Numbered from the stretch's first letter, positions 12,557-21,594 are shown. The stretch: 24,572 bases of DNA from Candidatus Falkowbacteria bacterium RIFCSPLOWO2_12_FULL_45_13 (GCA_001778055.1 MFFY01000034.1:1-24572), one strand, 5' to 3'. Program-made: numbers and translations. Notes: generated from the sequence alone by a model not told the origin.

Positions 12557-13903
12557 ATGAATAACGAACAACTTTGGCAAGCTATTTTGGGCGAAATTGA
12601 ATTAAGTTTGTCCAGAGCCAATTTTACGACTTGGTTTAAAAATACTTTTATCTCTTCCCTGGAAAATGGCCGGGCGATTATTTGCGTGCCCAATACCTTT
12701 ACTAAGGCCTGGCTGGAAAAAAAATACCATAAAGAAATCGCCGGCGCTTTTAAAAATCTCTGCGCGCTGGAAATTAAAGAAATTTTATACAAGGTTGAAA
12801 CTAAAAAAGAATCGCCGCTAAACGACTTGATTAAGCGGGCCAAAACGGAAAATATCGCCGAAAATAAACCAAAAATCATTAACCGTTTTGGCTTGAACAA
12901 TCGTTATGTTTTTGAAACTTTTATCGTGGGCAAAAACAACGAGCTGGCGCACGCGGCCTGCCAGGCGGTAGCGGCCAATCCCGGCCATGCTTATAACCCG
13001 CTTTTTATTTACGGCGGCGTTGGTCTGGGAAAAACCCACCTGCTCCAGGCGATCGGCCACGAACTATCCAAAAAAACGGAAAAAATACTATATGTTTCTT
13101 GTGAAAAATTTACCAACGACTATGTTCAGTCGGTTAGAAACGGCCAGGCCAAGGATTTCAAAGACCATTACCGTAACGTGGATCTGCTGTTAATTGATGA
13201 CATACATTTTATGGGCGGCAAAGATGGCACGCAAGAAGAATTTTTTCATACTTTTAACGAGCTGCACCAAACCAACAGGCAAATCGTTATTTCTTCCGAC
13301 CGGCCGCCTAAAGCTATCCCGGCTCTGGAAAAAAGACTGTTATCGCGTTTTGAGTGGGGCATGATTGCTGATATCAGCGCACCGGACGTTGAGACCAGAA
13401 TTGCTATTTTAGAAACCAAGTGCCGTGAAAAGAATTATAAACTGGATAAAGAAATTTTGGCTTACATCGCGAATAATATTACCAGCAATATCCGCGAATT
13501 GGAGGGCGCGCTAAATCGCCTAATCGCCTATTATGAATTTAATAATTCTTTGCCCTCGATTGAATCAACTAAAAATGTTTTAGCCGGCATTATTTCAAAT
13601 TTTCAGTCCAAATCAACCACGGCAAAAACCATTATTGAAGCGGTTTCTAAATTCTTTGAAATCAACATCAAAGATATTATCGGCCAAAGCCGCAAAAAAG
13701 AATTAGTAGTGCCCAGGCAAATTGCCATGTTTTTAATGCGTAAAGAAATCAACTCATCCTATCCATCAATCGGCCAAGAGCTGGGCGGACGCGATCACAC
13801 TACCGCCATGCACGCTTATAATAAAATCGCCAAGGAATGCCAGGAGGACGAACGGACCAAGCAAAACATTAATTCAATCAAACAATTAATTTACAACGGT
13901 TGA
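12557..13903 (+). CDS. dnaA: Chromosomal replication initiator DnaA
   Basis: A 448-aa DnaA, an AAA+ protein that binds DnaA boxes and melts oriC. Domain I (about 1-75) starts LWQAILGEIELSLSRANFTTWF. A short domain II follows (about 80-108). Domain III has GGVGLGKT (153-160, Walker A), LLIDDIHF (Walker B, D214-D215) and the arginine finger in LLSRFEWG (R264). Domain IV has the box-binding signature SIGQELGGRDHTTAMHAYNKI near the C-terminus. The length is normal and all catalytic motifs are intact. The stop is TGA. It is divergent from rpmH and followed by an oriC-like region and dnaN. Confidence 0.98.
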   Translation: MNNEQLWQAILGEIELSLSRANFTTWFKNTFISSLENGRAIICVPNTFTKAWLEKKYHKEIAGAFKNLCALEIKEILYKVETKKESPLNDLIKRAKTENIAENKPKIINRFGLNNRYVFETFIVGKNNELAHAACQAVAANPGHAYNPLFIYGGVGLGKTHLLQAIGHELSKKTEKILYVSCEKFTNDYVQSVRNGQAKDFKDHYRNVDLLLIDDIHFMGGKDGTQEEFFHTFNELHQTNRQIVISSDRPPKAIPALEKRLLSRFEWGMIADISAPDVETRIAILETKCREKNYKLDKEILAYIANNITSNIRELEGALNRLIAYYEFNNSLPSIESTKNVLAGIISNFQSKSTTAKTIIEAVSKFFEINIKDIIGQSRKKELVVPRQIAMFLMRKEINSSYPSIGQELGGRDHTTAMHAYNKIAKECQEDERTKQNINSIKQLIYNG

Positions 13904-14164
13904 CAACCTGGTGGCGAGTTGTGTTTGGCTTGTTAATGGACCGCGGTCTCGCCACACTCGCCATATTTTTATACACACCAACCCACCAAACTCGTTTGAC
14001 TTATCAACACCATAAACACGCCGCTAAAATAAAAGTTTACTGTAATTCCAATAAAAATTCAACCAAAACAAAACTTTTCAACTCGCTTATTGTTATTATT
14101 TATTAATATATTATTAATTAATTACCCCCATAAGCCGTCATTTAAAACGGGTGGCCCCTAAAAT
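13904..14164. other. Putative oriC in the dnaA-dnaN gap
   Basis: The gap contains a perfect DnaA box TTATACACA (13969-13977), a one-mismatch box TTATCAACA (14001-14009), a hairpin TGGCGAGTTGTG / CACACTCGCCA (13912-13923 with 13953-13963) enclosing GACCGCGGTC, and an almost pure A/T tract at 14087-14124 suitable as the unwinding element. Gene orientation diverges here. Box number is low, as may be expected in small genomes. An in-frame 68-codon ORF through it looks spurious. Confidence 0.65.
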
Positions 14165-15382
14165 ATGAGTAACGAAAAGTCTGGAGAAATAAAAATTTTT
14201 AGTTTGCAGGAAAACCTAAAACAGGGGTTATTGTTGGTGGGCCACGTGGCTGGCAAAAATATAAATCTGCCGATTCTGAACAATATTTTAATAAAAGCGG
14301 GGGCTGGGAACATTCGGCTGGTGGCCACCAATCTGGAGGTAGGCATAATTAGCGCGGTTAGGGGAAAAATTGAGACCGAGGGCTCATTTACGGTTAATGC
14401 TAAAATAATTTCTGATTGCATCGGCCTATTGCCAAATAAAAAAATTGGCCTGGAGCAGAAAGGCGACGACTTGCTGGTTGATTGTGAAAACTATCAGTCT
14501 AAAATCAGGGGGCAGTCGGCTGAAGAATTTCCTTTAATTCCAGGGGTTGATAAAAAAAATTATTTCAGCGCCCAGGCCGAAGAGGTTGGGCGAGCGATTT
14601 CCCAGGTAATTTTTGCCACGCCGTTAAGCGAAACCAGACTGGAATTATCTGGCGTGTTGTTTGTGTTTTCCGGCGACTCTCTAACTCTGGCCGCCACCGA
14701 CAGTTATCGCCTGGCCGAAAAAAAGATCAAAACCAAATACAGCGCTAGCCACGGAGCAACGCCGAATAAATCCAGCACCGTTCACGAGACAGCGCTGGAT
14801 AAACCTAACGGCCAAGAAGAAAAAAAGATTATCGTGCCAGCGAAAACCTTGCAGGAACTATTGAGGGTTTTATCGGTTAATCCGGACGGCGAAGCCGAAG
14901 CAACTAGCCAAAAAATAAGGTTCTATATTTCAGATAATCAAATTTTGTTCACTTACGGATCAACTGAGCTGGTTTCTCGCCTGATTGAAGGCCAATATCC
15001 TGACTACCAGCAGATAATCCCAACCAGCAGTAAAACCAAAATCGTGATTAACCGGCAGGAGCTGATCCGTGCCGTAAAAATGGCTTCTTTATTTTCCAAA
15101 ACAGGCATTAATGACGTTAATTTAGACTTTCCCCTGGGCAAAAATCTGGTGGTTATTTCTTCGGTTTCCAGTCAAACCGGCGAAAACATAACCAACCTGG
15201 AGGCTGTGGTGGCTGGCGATGAAAATAGTATTGTGGTTAATTACCGCTATTTGCTTGAAGGTCTGGGAAACATTGAAACCGAGATGGTAAAAATTGAGGT
15301 TATTGACGGCAACACGCCGTGTCTAATTCGTCCGGAACAGGATGAAAGCTATTTGTATATTATCATGCCGATAAAACAATAA
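14165..15382 (+). CDS. dnaN: DNA polymerase III beta sliding clamp
   Basis: A 405-aa beta clamp, the ring that tethers the replicative polymerase. The three-domain pattern is visible: LPILNNILIKA with LVATNLEVGI in domain I, FPLIPGV and LTLAATDSYRLAEKK in domain II, and VSRLIEGQYPDYQQIIP with YRYLLEGLG in domain III. The C-terminus is SYLYIIMPIKQ, a variant of the usual YLIMPMRL. The protein is 25-40 residues longer than usual because of a polar, low-complexity insertion at about 189-220 in domain II. It lies downstream of dnaA and the putative oriC. ATG 14165 has no good Shine-Dalgarno site. Confidence 0.96.
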   Translation: MSNEKSGEIKIFSLQENLKQGLLLVGHVAGKNINLPILNNILIKAGAGNIRLVATNLEVGIISAVRGKIETEGSFTVNAKIISDCIGLLPNKKIGLEQKGDDLLVDCENYQSKIRGQSAEEFPLIPGVDKKNYFSAQAEEVGRAISQVIFATPLSETRLELSGVLFVFSGDSLTLAATDSYRLAEKKIKTKYSASHGATPNKSSTVHETALDKPNGQEEKKIIVPAKTLQELLRVLSVNPDGEAEATSQKIRFYISDNQILFTYGSTELVSRLIEGQYPDYQQIIPTSSKTKIVINRQELIRAVKMASLFSKTGINDVNLDFPLGKNLVVISSVSSQTGENITNLEAVVAGDENSIVVNYRYLLEGLGNIETEMVKIEVIDGNTPCLIRPEQDESYLYIIMPIKQ

Positions 15383-15397
15383 GTTTACAAATCTACC

Positions 15398-15417
15398 TGC
15401 CTGCCGGCGGGCAGGCA
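15398..15417. repeat. GC-rich hairpin after dnaN
   Basis: An 8-bp stem TGCCTGCC / GGCAGGCA with a 4-base loop, 15 bases after the dnaN stop, followed by AAATCTTTT. Related in sequence to 226-248. It may act as a weak dnaN terminator or be a dispersed repeat. Confidence 0.55.
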
Positions 15418-15502
15418 AATCTTTTCACGAATTTACAAATAAATGAAAATTTTATTTGTGAAATTTATGAGATAATTCGTTGATTTGTGAATCGATTGTT
15501 TT

Positions 15503-18442
15503 TTATTGGGCGGCCATTGGCGTGGTAGTGCCGGTCGGCATATCTTTTATGGTGATGCCGACCTCCTCGCTCTTGTCGGTTTGGTCTTGCCAGCCCCGGG
15601 CTTCGGCGTACAGCCGATATGATCCTGGGGACAAAATAGCGGTTAATGATCCGAGCGCGTTTTTATCCTTAATTTTCACCTGACCAATTGGCGTGACGTT
15701 GCCGGTCTGGTCTTTATAGTAGAAAGTCGCGCCGGCGGTTTGCTCGGGGTTGGTTAAATTGGCCTTTAAAGCTATAGGGAAGTCATATTTAATAAAACTG
15801 GCGTTGGGCAAGGGCTGGGTTAGGGTGATTTTTATGCCAACTTTTTCCGGTTCGACGTTGCCGGCTAAATTAAATTCTATTTTTTGTTCGCCGCAGTTGT
15901 CAACCGCGTCGCAAACCCGCACGGTTAGGCCGTGAAAGCCGTTTTTTAAGAAGCTGACGGATTTATTAAGATGAAACGGGGCCGCGGCCACGGTAGCGAA
16001 TAAATAGCCGTCAATATAGTATTCCGCCCGGTCAACGCCGCTAGTGGCGGCAGCGCTGATTCTTACTTCCAGGATTTGGTTGTCTATGGTTTGATTATTT
16101 AAAGGATAATCAATCGAAATTACGGGTTGATATTGCGGCCGGTGCAGGTTGTCGGTTTCGGTTGGTGGCGCGGCGTTGATAATGCCCTGTTTTTTTGCCC
16201 AGGCCGAAACCGCTGCTTCCCAAAGCTTAAATTGCGGATCGCTTTCCGGGTTAGCCGGCGCCGGGCCGGCCGGATCGTCTTTATTAACGTAATAAAGAAT
16301 ATCATGCGTCTGCCTGAATTGTTTTTCTATAATCGCGCTTGGTGGCGTGAACTCATTGGCCAAGTAGCCGGAAAATTTATCAATTCTGACCGTGGCATCC
16401 GGATCGATCGCGCCATCCAGGACCGGCTTGCCGGTGATTCTGGCTTCGGGCGCGTTAAAATATTCAATCGGCGTATTGCCCAGGACCCGATCCATGTAAT
16501 TATGCCAAATCGGCGCCGCCACCACCGAACCGTCGGCGCCGCGCTTCATTTCTTTATTGTTATTATTGCCTACCCAGACGCCGGTGACGATGGACGGCGT
16601 ATAACCGATGGTCCAGGCGTCATGGTAGTCGTTGGTGGTGCCGGTTTTAGCCGCCACCGGCCGCGAGCCCAGGGTTAAGAAGTTGCTGGCGCCGAAGACA
16701 TAACTTCTGGCCGAGTTGTCCGATAAAATATTGTTAATTAGTCGCGCGACATTGCTGCTTAAAATTTTTTCTGCTTGGTCTTTAAATTCCTCTAAGATTT
16801 TGCCGTCTTGGTCTTCTATTTTTAAAATAAAGGCCGGCGGGCGCTTAACGCCTTCGCGCGCGAAGGCACTGAAAGCGTTGGTGTGCTCTAATAACTTCAC
16901 TTCGCCGCCGCCCAAAACCAGTGATAGGCCAAAGCGGCCCTTTTCTTTAAGCGTGCTATAGCCAAGATTTTGCGCCAAACTGATGACATTATCAATGCCG
17001 GTCAGATAGATGGTTTTAACCGCCGGGATATTCAAAGAACCGGCTAGCGCCTGCCGCATGGTTACCGGACCGTGTTCTTTAGAATCGTAATTGTGCGGTT
17101 CGTATGGTTTGGCCGGATCGGTGGAAAAATTGGTCACCACATCATAGAGCACGGTCTCGGGCGTATAGCCCTTGATAAATGAGGCCGCGTAGACGATCGG
17201 CTTGAAAGATGAACCCGGCTGCCGGGGCTGAAGCGTAACGTTTACTTGGCCGTCAATGTCGTTATTAAAGTAATCTTTTGATCCCACCATGGCCAGCACT
17301 TGCCCGGTCTTAGGATCAAGCGAAATCAGGGCCGCGTTGGCGGCCTGGTATTTTTTTTCATTGATGGCGGCTTGCTCTTTGATAACTTCTTCGGCAATTT
17401 TTTGCTTATATAAATCCAGGGTAGTATAGATTTTTAAGCCGCCCTGTTCAATGGTTTTTTCGCCGTATTTTTCCGACAGCATTTCTTTGATATACATAAC
17501 AAAGTGAGGCGCGATCATATTGTCCGACGGCGTTTTAAAAATCGGGGCGGCGTTTTTCGTTTCACTGGTCTGATCCTTGGTGATATAACCGTATTTGGCC
17601 ATTAAATCCAGAATATATTTTTGCCGGGCGATGAGCAGGTCTTTGTTCGGGCCGTAGGGCGAATAGCGGCTAGGCGCCTGCGGGATAGCGGCCAGGACCG
17701 CGGCTTCGGCCAGGTTTACCTCGCGCGCGCTTTTGCCGAAATAGCGCTGGCTGGCGGCTTCCACGCCGTAAGCGGTTGAACCGTAAGGAATCTCGTTAAA
17801 ATACATCTGCAGGATCTCGTCTTTGGAGAATTTTTTTTCCAGCCGGTAAGCCAAGATTATTTCTTTGATTTTTCTGGTAAAGGTTTTTTCGTTGGTTAAA
17901 ATGGAATTTTTAATAAATTGCTGGGTTAAGGTTGAGCCGCCCGCCCGCTTGCCCAATAAAATATCGGTTATAATTGTGCGGAAAATCGCCCAGAGGCTGA
18001 AGCCTTTGTGTTTATAAAAATCCTTGTCTTCAATCGCGATGGTGGCGTTTTTTAAATTATCCGGAACATCTTTTAAGCTGATTAGGGTGCGTTTTTCATC
18101 GCCGTGGATTTCGTAAAGAACGGTTTGGCCGGCGCGGTCGTAAATTTTAGTGCTTTGCGCGATTTGGCGCTCCATCAAGCGGTTAGGATCGGGCAGGTCG
18201 CGGGTCAGCTGGAGGTAGGCGCCGAAACAAAGAAGTAAAAAAACAAGAAAACCATAAAATAAGGCTTTGGCGAATTTGGCTTTATTAAATGGTTTGCGTT
18301 TTTTGCTGGAGTATTGTTTAATCTTGCCCCTAGGGTTAAAACCGGCTGAAGTTTTCCGGCCGTGGTTTAAAAAATATTTTTTTTTGGCCTGGCGCCAGTC
18401 CTGGGGAGATTTTATCTTGCGGGAAAAATAGGAAATGGTCAT
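15503..18442 (-). CDS. Class A penicillin-binding protein (GT51 + transpeptidase) with C-terminal Ig-like domains
   Basis: A 979-aa bifunctional peptidoglycan synthase. It has a basic cytoplasmic N-terminus (1-57) and a membrane anchor (about 58-78). The GT51 glycosyltransferase domain has AIEDKDFYKHKGFS (catalytic E138) and GGSTLTQQFIKN. The penicillin-binding transpeptidase domain has PGSSFKP (S411, K414), SLN (469-471) and KTGTTNDYHDAW (K599). After the catalytic core a Pro/Ala-rich linker (about 720-765) leads to two Ig-like domains (about 772-860 and 868-965), the first with a CDAVDNC cysteine pair. The extended C-terminus probably binds wall or surface partners. It is transcribed against dnaN and the flow of neighbouring plus-strand genes. 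All active-site motifs are intact, implying a functional cell wall. Confidence 0.95.
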   Translation of the reverse strand: MTISYFSRKIKSPQDWRQAKKKYFLNHGRKTSAGFNPRGKIKQYSSKKRKPFNKAKFAKALFYGFLVFLLLCFGAYLQLTRDLPDPNRLMERQIAQSTKIYDRAGQTVLYEIHGDEKRTLISLKDVPDNLKNATIAIEDKDFYKHKGFSLWAIFRTIITDILLGKRAGGSTLTQQFIKNSILTNEKTFTRKIKEIILAYRLEKKFSKDEILQMYFNEIPYGSTAYGVEAASQRYFGKSAREVNLAEAAVLAAIPQAPSRYSPYGPNKDLLIARQKYILDLMAKYGYITKDQTSETKNAAPIFKTPSDNMIAPHFVMYIKEMLSEKYGEKTIEQGGLKIYTTLDLYKQKIAEEVIKEQAAINEKKYQAANAALISLDPKTGQVLAMVGSKDYFNNDIDGQVNVTLQPRQPGSSFKPIVYAASFIKGYTPETVLYDVVTNFSTDPAKPYEPHNYDSKEHGPVTMRQALAGSLNIPAVKTIYLTGIDNVISLAQNLGYSTLKEKGRFGLSLVLGGGEVKLLEHTNAFSAFAREGVKRPPAFILKIEDQDGKILEEFKDQAEKILSSNVARLINNILSDNSARSYVFGASNFLTLGSRPVAAKTGTTNDYHDAWTIGYTPSIVTGVWVGNNNNKEMKRGADGSVVAAPIWHNYMDRVLGNTPIEYFNAPEARITGKPVLDGAIDPDATVRIDKFSGYLANEFTPPSAIIEKQFRQTHDILYYVNKDDPAGPAPANPESDPQFKLWEAAVSAWAKKQGIINAAPPTETDNLHRPQYQPVISIDYPLNNQTIDNQILEVRISAAATSGVDRAEYYIDGYLFATVAAAPFHLNKSVSFLKNGFHGLTVRVCDAVDNCGEQKIEFNLAGNVEPEKVGIKITLTQPLPNASFIKYDFPIALKANLTNPEQTAGATFYYKDQTGNVTPIGQVKIKDKNALGSLTAILSPGSYRLYAEARGWQDQTDKSEEVGITIKDMPTGTTTPMAAQ

Positions 18443-18717
18443 AAATATAAAAAAATTATAGCAATAATTAAAGGGAAAATCAATGTTTGTCGCCGAGCAA
18501 TATTTAGATACGTGAATCCATAAATTTAAATTTTATTTAAAGTAAGACGACTTTCTGTCATTGCGAGGAGCGCCTTTAGCCCCGGGCTTGACCCGGGGGA
18601 CGAAGCAATGATAAATTATATTTATAATTAGCTAAAAGCTAATTTATGAATTCATGGTTAGATAAGATTGGCCAGTGGTAAAATAAATTATTTAATGATA
18701 AAATTATAAAAAGCTTT
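18443..18717. other. Intergenic region with an inverted-repeat block
   Basis: Divergent spacer between the PBP gene and the methyltransferase gene. It contains TCATTGC at 18558-18564 facing GCAATGA at 18605-18611, enclosing GAGGAGCG and a CCCCGGG/CCCGGGG hairpin (18580-18586 with 18592-18598). This resembles the ATTGCGAGGAGC...GACGAAGCAAT repeat seen in many bacterial genomes (recollection). No gene is recognised; promoters for the flanking genes are not clear. Confidence 0.55.
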
Positions 18718-19212
18718 ATGTTAGACAGCTCAAGGTTAATGGATAAATTTTTTCAGTATTACCGTTTTAAAAAAGCCAGGCCGTTTTTAATCGGCGACGT
18801 TTTTGATTTTGGCGGCAACCGAGGGGAATTAAAAAGATACGTTAAGGGCAGATATTTGGCGATAAATTATGACCACTCGGACATGGAAAACGTCCATTTT
18901 GATACTATCGCCTGCTTGGCCGTTATTGAACATCTTCATGCGCCCGAAGTATTGGCCGTGTTTCATGAATTTAAAAGCATTTTAAATAAGGGCGGCAGAA
19001 TTATTTTAACCACCCCGACTCGGGCGGCCAAGCCGATTTTAGAATTTATGGCCTGGCTGGGAATAATTGATCAAGCGAACCTGGCCGAGCATAAGCATTA
19101 TTGGAACGAAAAAGAAATTCGCGCCTTGGCGGAAAAGAGCGGGCTGGCAATTAAAAAATATAAAAAATTCCAATTGGGCTTTAATCAGCTGGCGGTTTTT
19201 GAACATAAATAA
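18718..19212 (+). CDS. Class I SAM-dependent methyltransferase (small)
   Basis: A 164-aa protein with a compact Methyltransf_11/23-like pattern: motif I region VFDFGGNRGELKRYVKG (about 28-44), post-motif acidic loop AINYDHSD, then DTIACLAVIEHLHAPEV (motif IV-type) and LNKGGRIILTTPTRAAKP. It is shorter than average, and the glycine-rich loop is GGNRG, not GCGxG. The H-x-x-YW region near 125 (EHKHYWNEKEI) is typical of sugar/lipid-associated methyltransferases. It starts a plus-strand run with a GT2 glycosyltransferase 18 bases downstream, so a role in modifying a surface glycan or lipid is inferred. Confidence 0.78.
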   Translation: MLDSSRLMDKFFQYYRFKKARPFLIGDVFDFGGNRGELKRYVKGRYLAINYDHSDMENVHFDTIACLAVIEHLHAPEVLAVFHEFKSILNKGGRIILTTPTRAAKPILEFMAWLGIIDQANLAEHKHYWNEKEIRALAEKSGLAIKKYKKFQLGFNQLAVFEHK

Positions 19213-19230
19213 TTCTTAATTTATTAAGAA
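19213..19230. repeat. Palindrome exactly filling the gap before the GT2 start codon
   Basis: TTCTTAAT / ATTAAGAA arms with a 2-base centre occupy the whole 18-base gap between the methyltransferase stop and the glycosyltransferase ATG. It could be coincidence in AT-rich DNA or a translational control hairpin. Confidence 0.4.
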
Positions 19231-19899
19231 ATGATTGGCAATAAAAAACTTTCCTTAGTTATCCCCTGCTATAATGAGGAGGATGGTTTAACCGAGCTGT
19301 TTAAAAATGATTTATCTTATATAGACGAAATTATCGTGGTTGATAATAATTGCACAGATAATACGGTTAAAATCGCCAAAGATTATGGCGCTCGGGTGGT
19401 TGAGGAAAAGAAAAGCGGTTATGGCGCCGCCTACAAGAAAGGTTTTAAGAATGTTACTAATGAGATTATTGTGGCCATGGACGGCGATAATACTTATCCG
19501 GCAGGGGAAATAAAAAGGCTGGTTGAAATTTTAGTGGAGAGAGATTTAGATTTTGTTTCCGCCAGCCGTTTGGGCGATGGCCGGCCGGAGACGATGAAAA
19601 AGGTTAATTATTTAGGTAATATTATTTTAACCAAGATAATGAAGTTTTTATTTTTACGGCAGATAGAAGATTCCATGACCGGCATGTGGGTTTTTAAAAA
19701 AGAAATTTTAAGTAGAATAAAGCTCAAAAGCAATAGTATGGCTTTTACGCAAGAAATAAAAATAGAAGTTTTAAAAAATAAGTTTCGTTTCGCGGAAATC
19801 AGGATCCCTTATCGGGAAAGGCTGGGCGAGGTAAAGTTAAACAAATGGGCCGATGGCATAAAAACCCTGGCCTGGCTTTTTTATAAGAGGCTATTTTAA
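19231..19899 (+). CDS. Family 2 glycosyltransferase (polyprenyl-phosphate-sugar synthase-like)
   Basis: A 222-aa GT2 enzyme with a GT-A fold. KLSLVIPCYNEEDGL (about 6-20) forms the nucleotide-binding start. IIVVDNNCTDNTVKIAKDYG is the DxS-like region (as DNNCTDNT), MDGDNTYP (about 82-89) is the metal-binding DxD-type motif, and EDSMTGMWVFKKEI is the acceptor-side motif. There is no C-terminal membrane pair, so it is a soluble DPM1-like enzyme that likely charges a polyprenyl phosphate. The next gene, starting 4 bases later, encodes a polytopic GT-C-like protein that could use such a donor. Confidence 0.9.
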   Translation: MIGNKKLSLVIPCYNEEDGLTELFKNDLSYIDEIIVVDNNCTDNTVKIAKDYGARVVEEKKSGYGAAYKKGFKNVTNEIIVAMDGDNTYPAGEIKRLVEILVERDLDFVSASRLGDGRPETMKKVNYLGNIILTKIMKFLFLRQIEDSMTGMWVFKKEILSRIKLKSNSMAFTQEIKIEVLKNKFRFAEIRIPYRERLGEVKLNKWADGIKTLAWLFYKRLF

Positions 19900-19903
19900 C
19901 CTC

Positions 19904-21475
19904 ATGGCTATCAATGATAAAATTAAGCCGTTCTTAGTCTTGGTTTTGTTTTTCGCCATATTTTTTATGGCTCATTGGTCAATCAACGGATTGGCCACCG
20001 CCGATGATCCTTATTATCACGCCAAGCACGCTTTTTTAATGGAACAAAGCGGCCAGTTTAACTTAGTTCGCCCCTGGTTGGAATTTCACTTTTTTAATTA
20101 CGCGCCGACCGATATCTGGTGGGGCTATCATTTGGGCGCGGCTTTTTTTATTCATTGGTTCGGCTTACTCTTAGGTATTAAGGTTTTCGCCAGCTTTTTA
20201 GCAGCCTTAGTTTTCGCGGTTTTTTATTTAATTTTAAACAGCCTGAAGGTAAAATATCCTTTTATTTGGGTATTTTTTTTGTTGGTTTCTTCCACGGTCT
20301 TTAGTTTTCGGCTATCATTGGAAAGGCCGCATCTTCTATCAATTATAGTTTTGCCTTTGGCCTTTTTATTCTTGGCCAAGGGCCGAAATTTTTGGCTGTT
20401 TATTTTGTCTTTATTTTACACTTTAAGCTATCATTTAGCTCCTTTGATAATACTGCAGACTTTGGTTTATTCAGCCGTGGAGGCTTATACTAAAAAACGG
20501 ATCAATTTAAGGCCGTTGATCGCCTCGGCCGGCGGCATTTTGGCTGGCGCTTTGATTCATCCGCAAAGTCTGAATTATTTCTACATCATGTTCATAACCC
20601 ATAGCCAAATTTTATTTTTGAAATTTTTTGGCGTTGATTTGAATATTGGCAGTGAGTTGCAGATGCCCGGTTTTGCCGATTTTATCAGGTCCAATTTTTT
20701 GGTTTTACTGGCTGGTATTTTAGCCACGGTTTTATTTTTATCTTTAAAAAAGCTAGGAAAAACTTCAGTTGTCGGCAATTTTTTATTTTTATATTCCAAT
20801 ACTTGGTTAATAGTTAGTCTGTTGGTGTGGCGCGGCGTAGAATATTGGCTGCCGATTACTTTTTTGTTTGCGGCAGTTACGTTCAGCGATTTTATGGCCA
20901 GGGAAGAATTTAAGCAAGTTAAAAATTGGCTGGCCAATAAAATAAATCTTAAAATTTTAAGTTTTTTTCTTTTCGGCGCCTTGACCGCGGTTATTTTTTA
21001 TAATTTAAGCACGGTTTTTTTGGATTTTTTTCAAGCCGGGACAGAGACGGCTGGACTTAGCGAAAATTATAGTCAGGCCAATGAATGGCTCAAGGCCAAT
21101 ACTAAAAAAGATTCGGTTATTTTTTACAGCAGTTGGAGCATGTGGCCGATGATGTTTTTTTATAATGACTATAATCATTATATAACCGGTATTGACCCTA
21201 CATTTTTATATGAATATGATCAAAGGACATATTGGCTTTGGCGCAACATCAGTTATGACGGCTTGTATTGCGATCAGCCCACGCCATGCCTTAATCTAAA
21301 ACCGGCCGAACAGATAAAATTGGTGCCCTTGGCGATTAAAAGGGATTTTCTGGCTAAATACGCGGTGGTATTGAATGATGAAGCCAGTAATCTGATTAGG
21401 ACTTTAAATAACCTTCGGGCAGAGGTAAAACTGGTTTTTAAAAACAAGGACTTGTTGATTTATGAGATAAAGTAG
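19904..21475 (+). CDS. Polytopic membrane protein, STT3/GT-C-like
   Basis: A 523-aa protein with around ten hydrophobic segments in residues 8-375 and a soluble C-terminal part (about 380-523). The first extracytoplasmic loop has TADDPYYHAKHA (D34-D35), in the position and style of the acidic motif of STT3/PglB-type oligosaccharyltransferases and other GT-C enzymes. The C-terminal part begins NEWLKANTKKDSVIFYSSW, where STT3 proteins have W-x-x-x-NTP...WWDYG; the WWDYG motif itself is absent. A lipid-linked-sugar-dependent glycosyltransferase is the best guess, supported by the GT2 gene 4 bases upstream. No homologue of known function is recognised with certainty. Confidence 0.75.
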   Translation: MAINDKIKPFLVLVLFFAIFFMAHWSINGLATADDPYYHAKHAFLMEQSGQFNLVRPWLEFHFFNYAPTDIWWGYHLGAAFFIHWFGLLLGIKVFASFLAALVFAVFYLILNSLKVKYPFIWVFFLLVSSTVFSFRLSLERPHLLSIIVLPLAFLFLAKGRNFWLFILSLFYTLSYHLAPLIILQTLVYSAVEAYTKKRINLRPLIASAGGILAGALIHPQSLNYFYIMFITHSQILFLKFFGVDLNIGSELQMPGFADFIRSNFLVLLAGILATVLFLSLKKLGKTSVVGNFLFLYSNTWLIVSLLVWRGVEYWLPITFLFAAVTFSDFMAREEFKQVKNWLANKINLKILSFFLFGALTAVIFYNLSTVFLDFFQAGTETAGLSENYSQANEWLKANTKKDSVIFYSSWSMWPMMFFYNDYNHYITGIDPTFLYEYDQRTYWLWRNISYDGLYCDQPTPCLNLKPAEQIKLVPLAIKRDFLAKYAVVLNDEASNLIRTLNNLRAEVKLVFKNKDLLIYEIK

Positions 21476-21594
21476 CCGGTTTAGATGAGGCGCCAACCCA
21501 GGCAAACACTTGTTTTATAAGGGTTTTATGGCTATTTTTACAATTTGCTTGTTTAGTAGCAATTTGTTAACTTACGAAATAGTTTGCGAGTTTG

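Noticed and set aside
12557..13903. Possible UGA recoding as in some CPR lineages
   Set aside because: dnaA and trxA end at TGA at the family-expected length, and no gene needs internal TGA, so the standard bacterial code applies.
13900..14106. 68-codon ORF overlapping the dnaA stop
   Set aside because: Composition is atypical, it crosses a hairpin and DnaA boxes, and the region fits oriC better.
16127..16678. 183-codon ORF on the plus strand opposite the PBP gene
   Set aside because: It lies wholly antisense to the PBP linker and transpeptidase, is arginine/glycine-rich from reversed codons, and has no domain.
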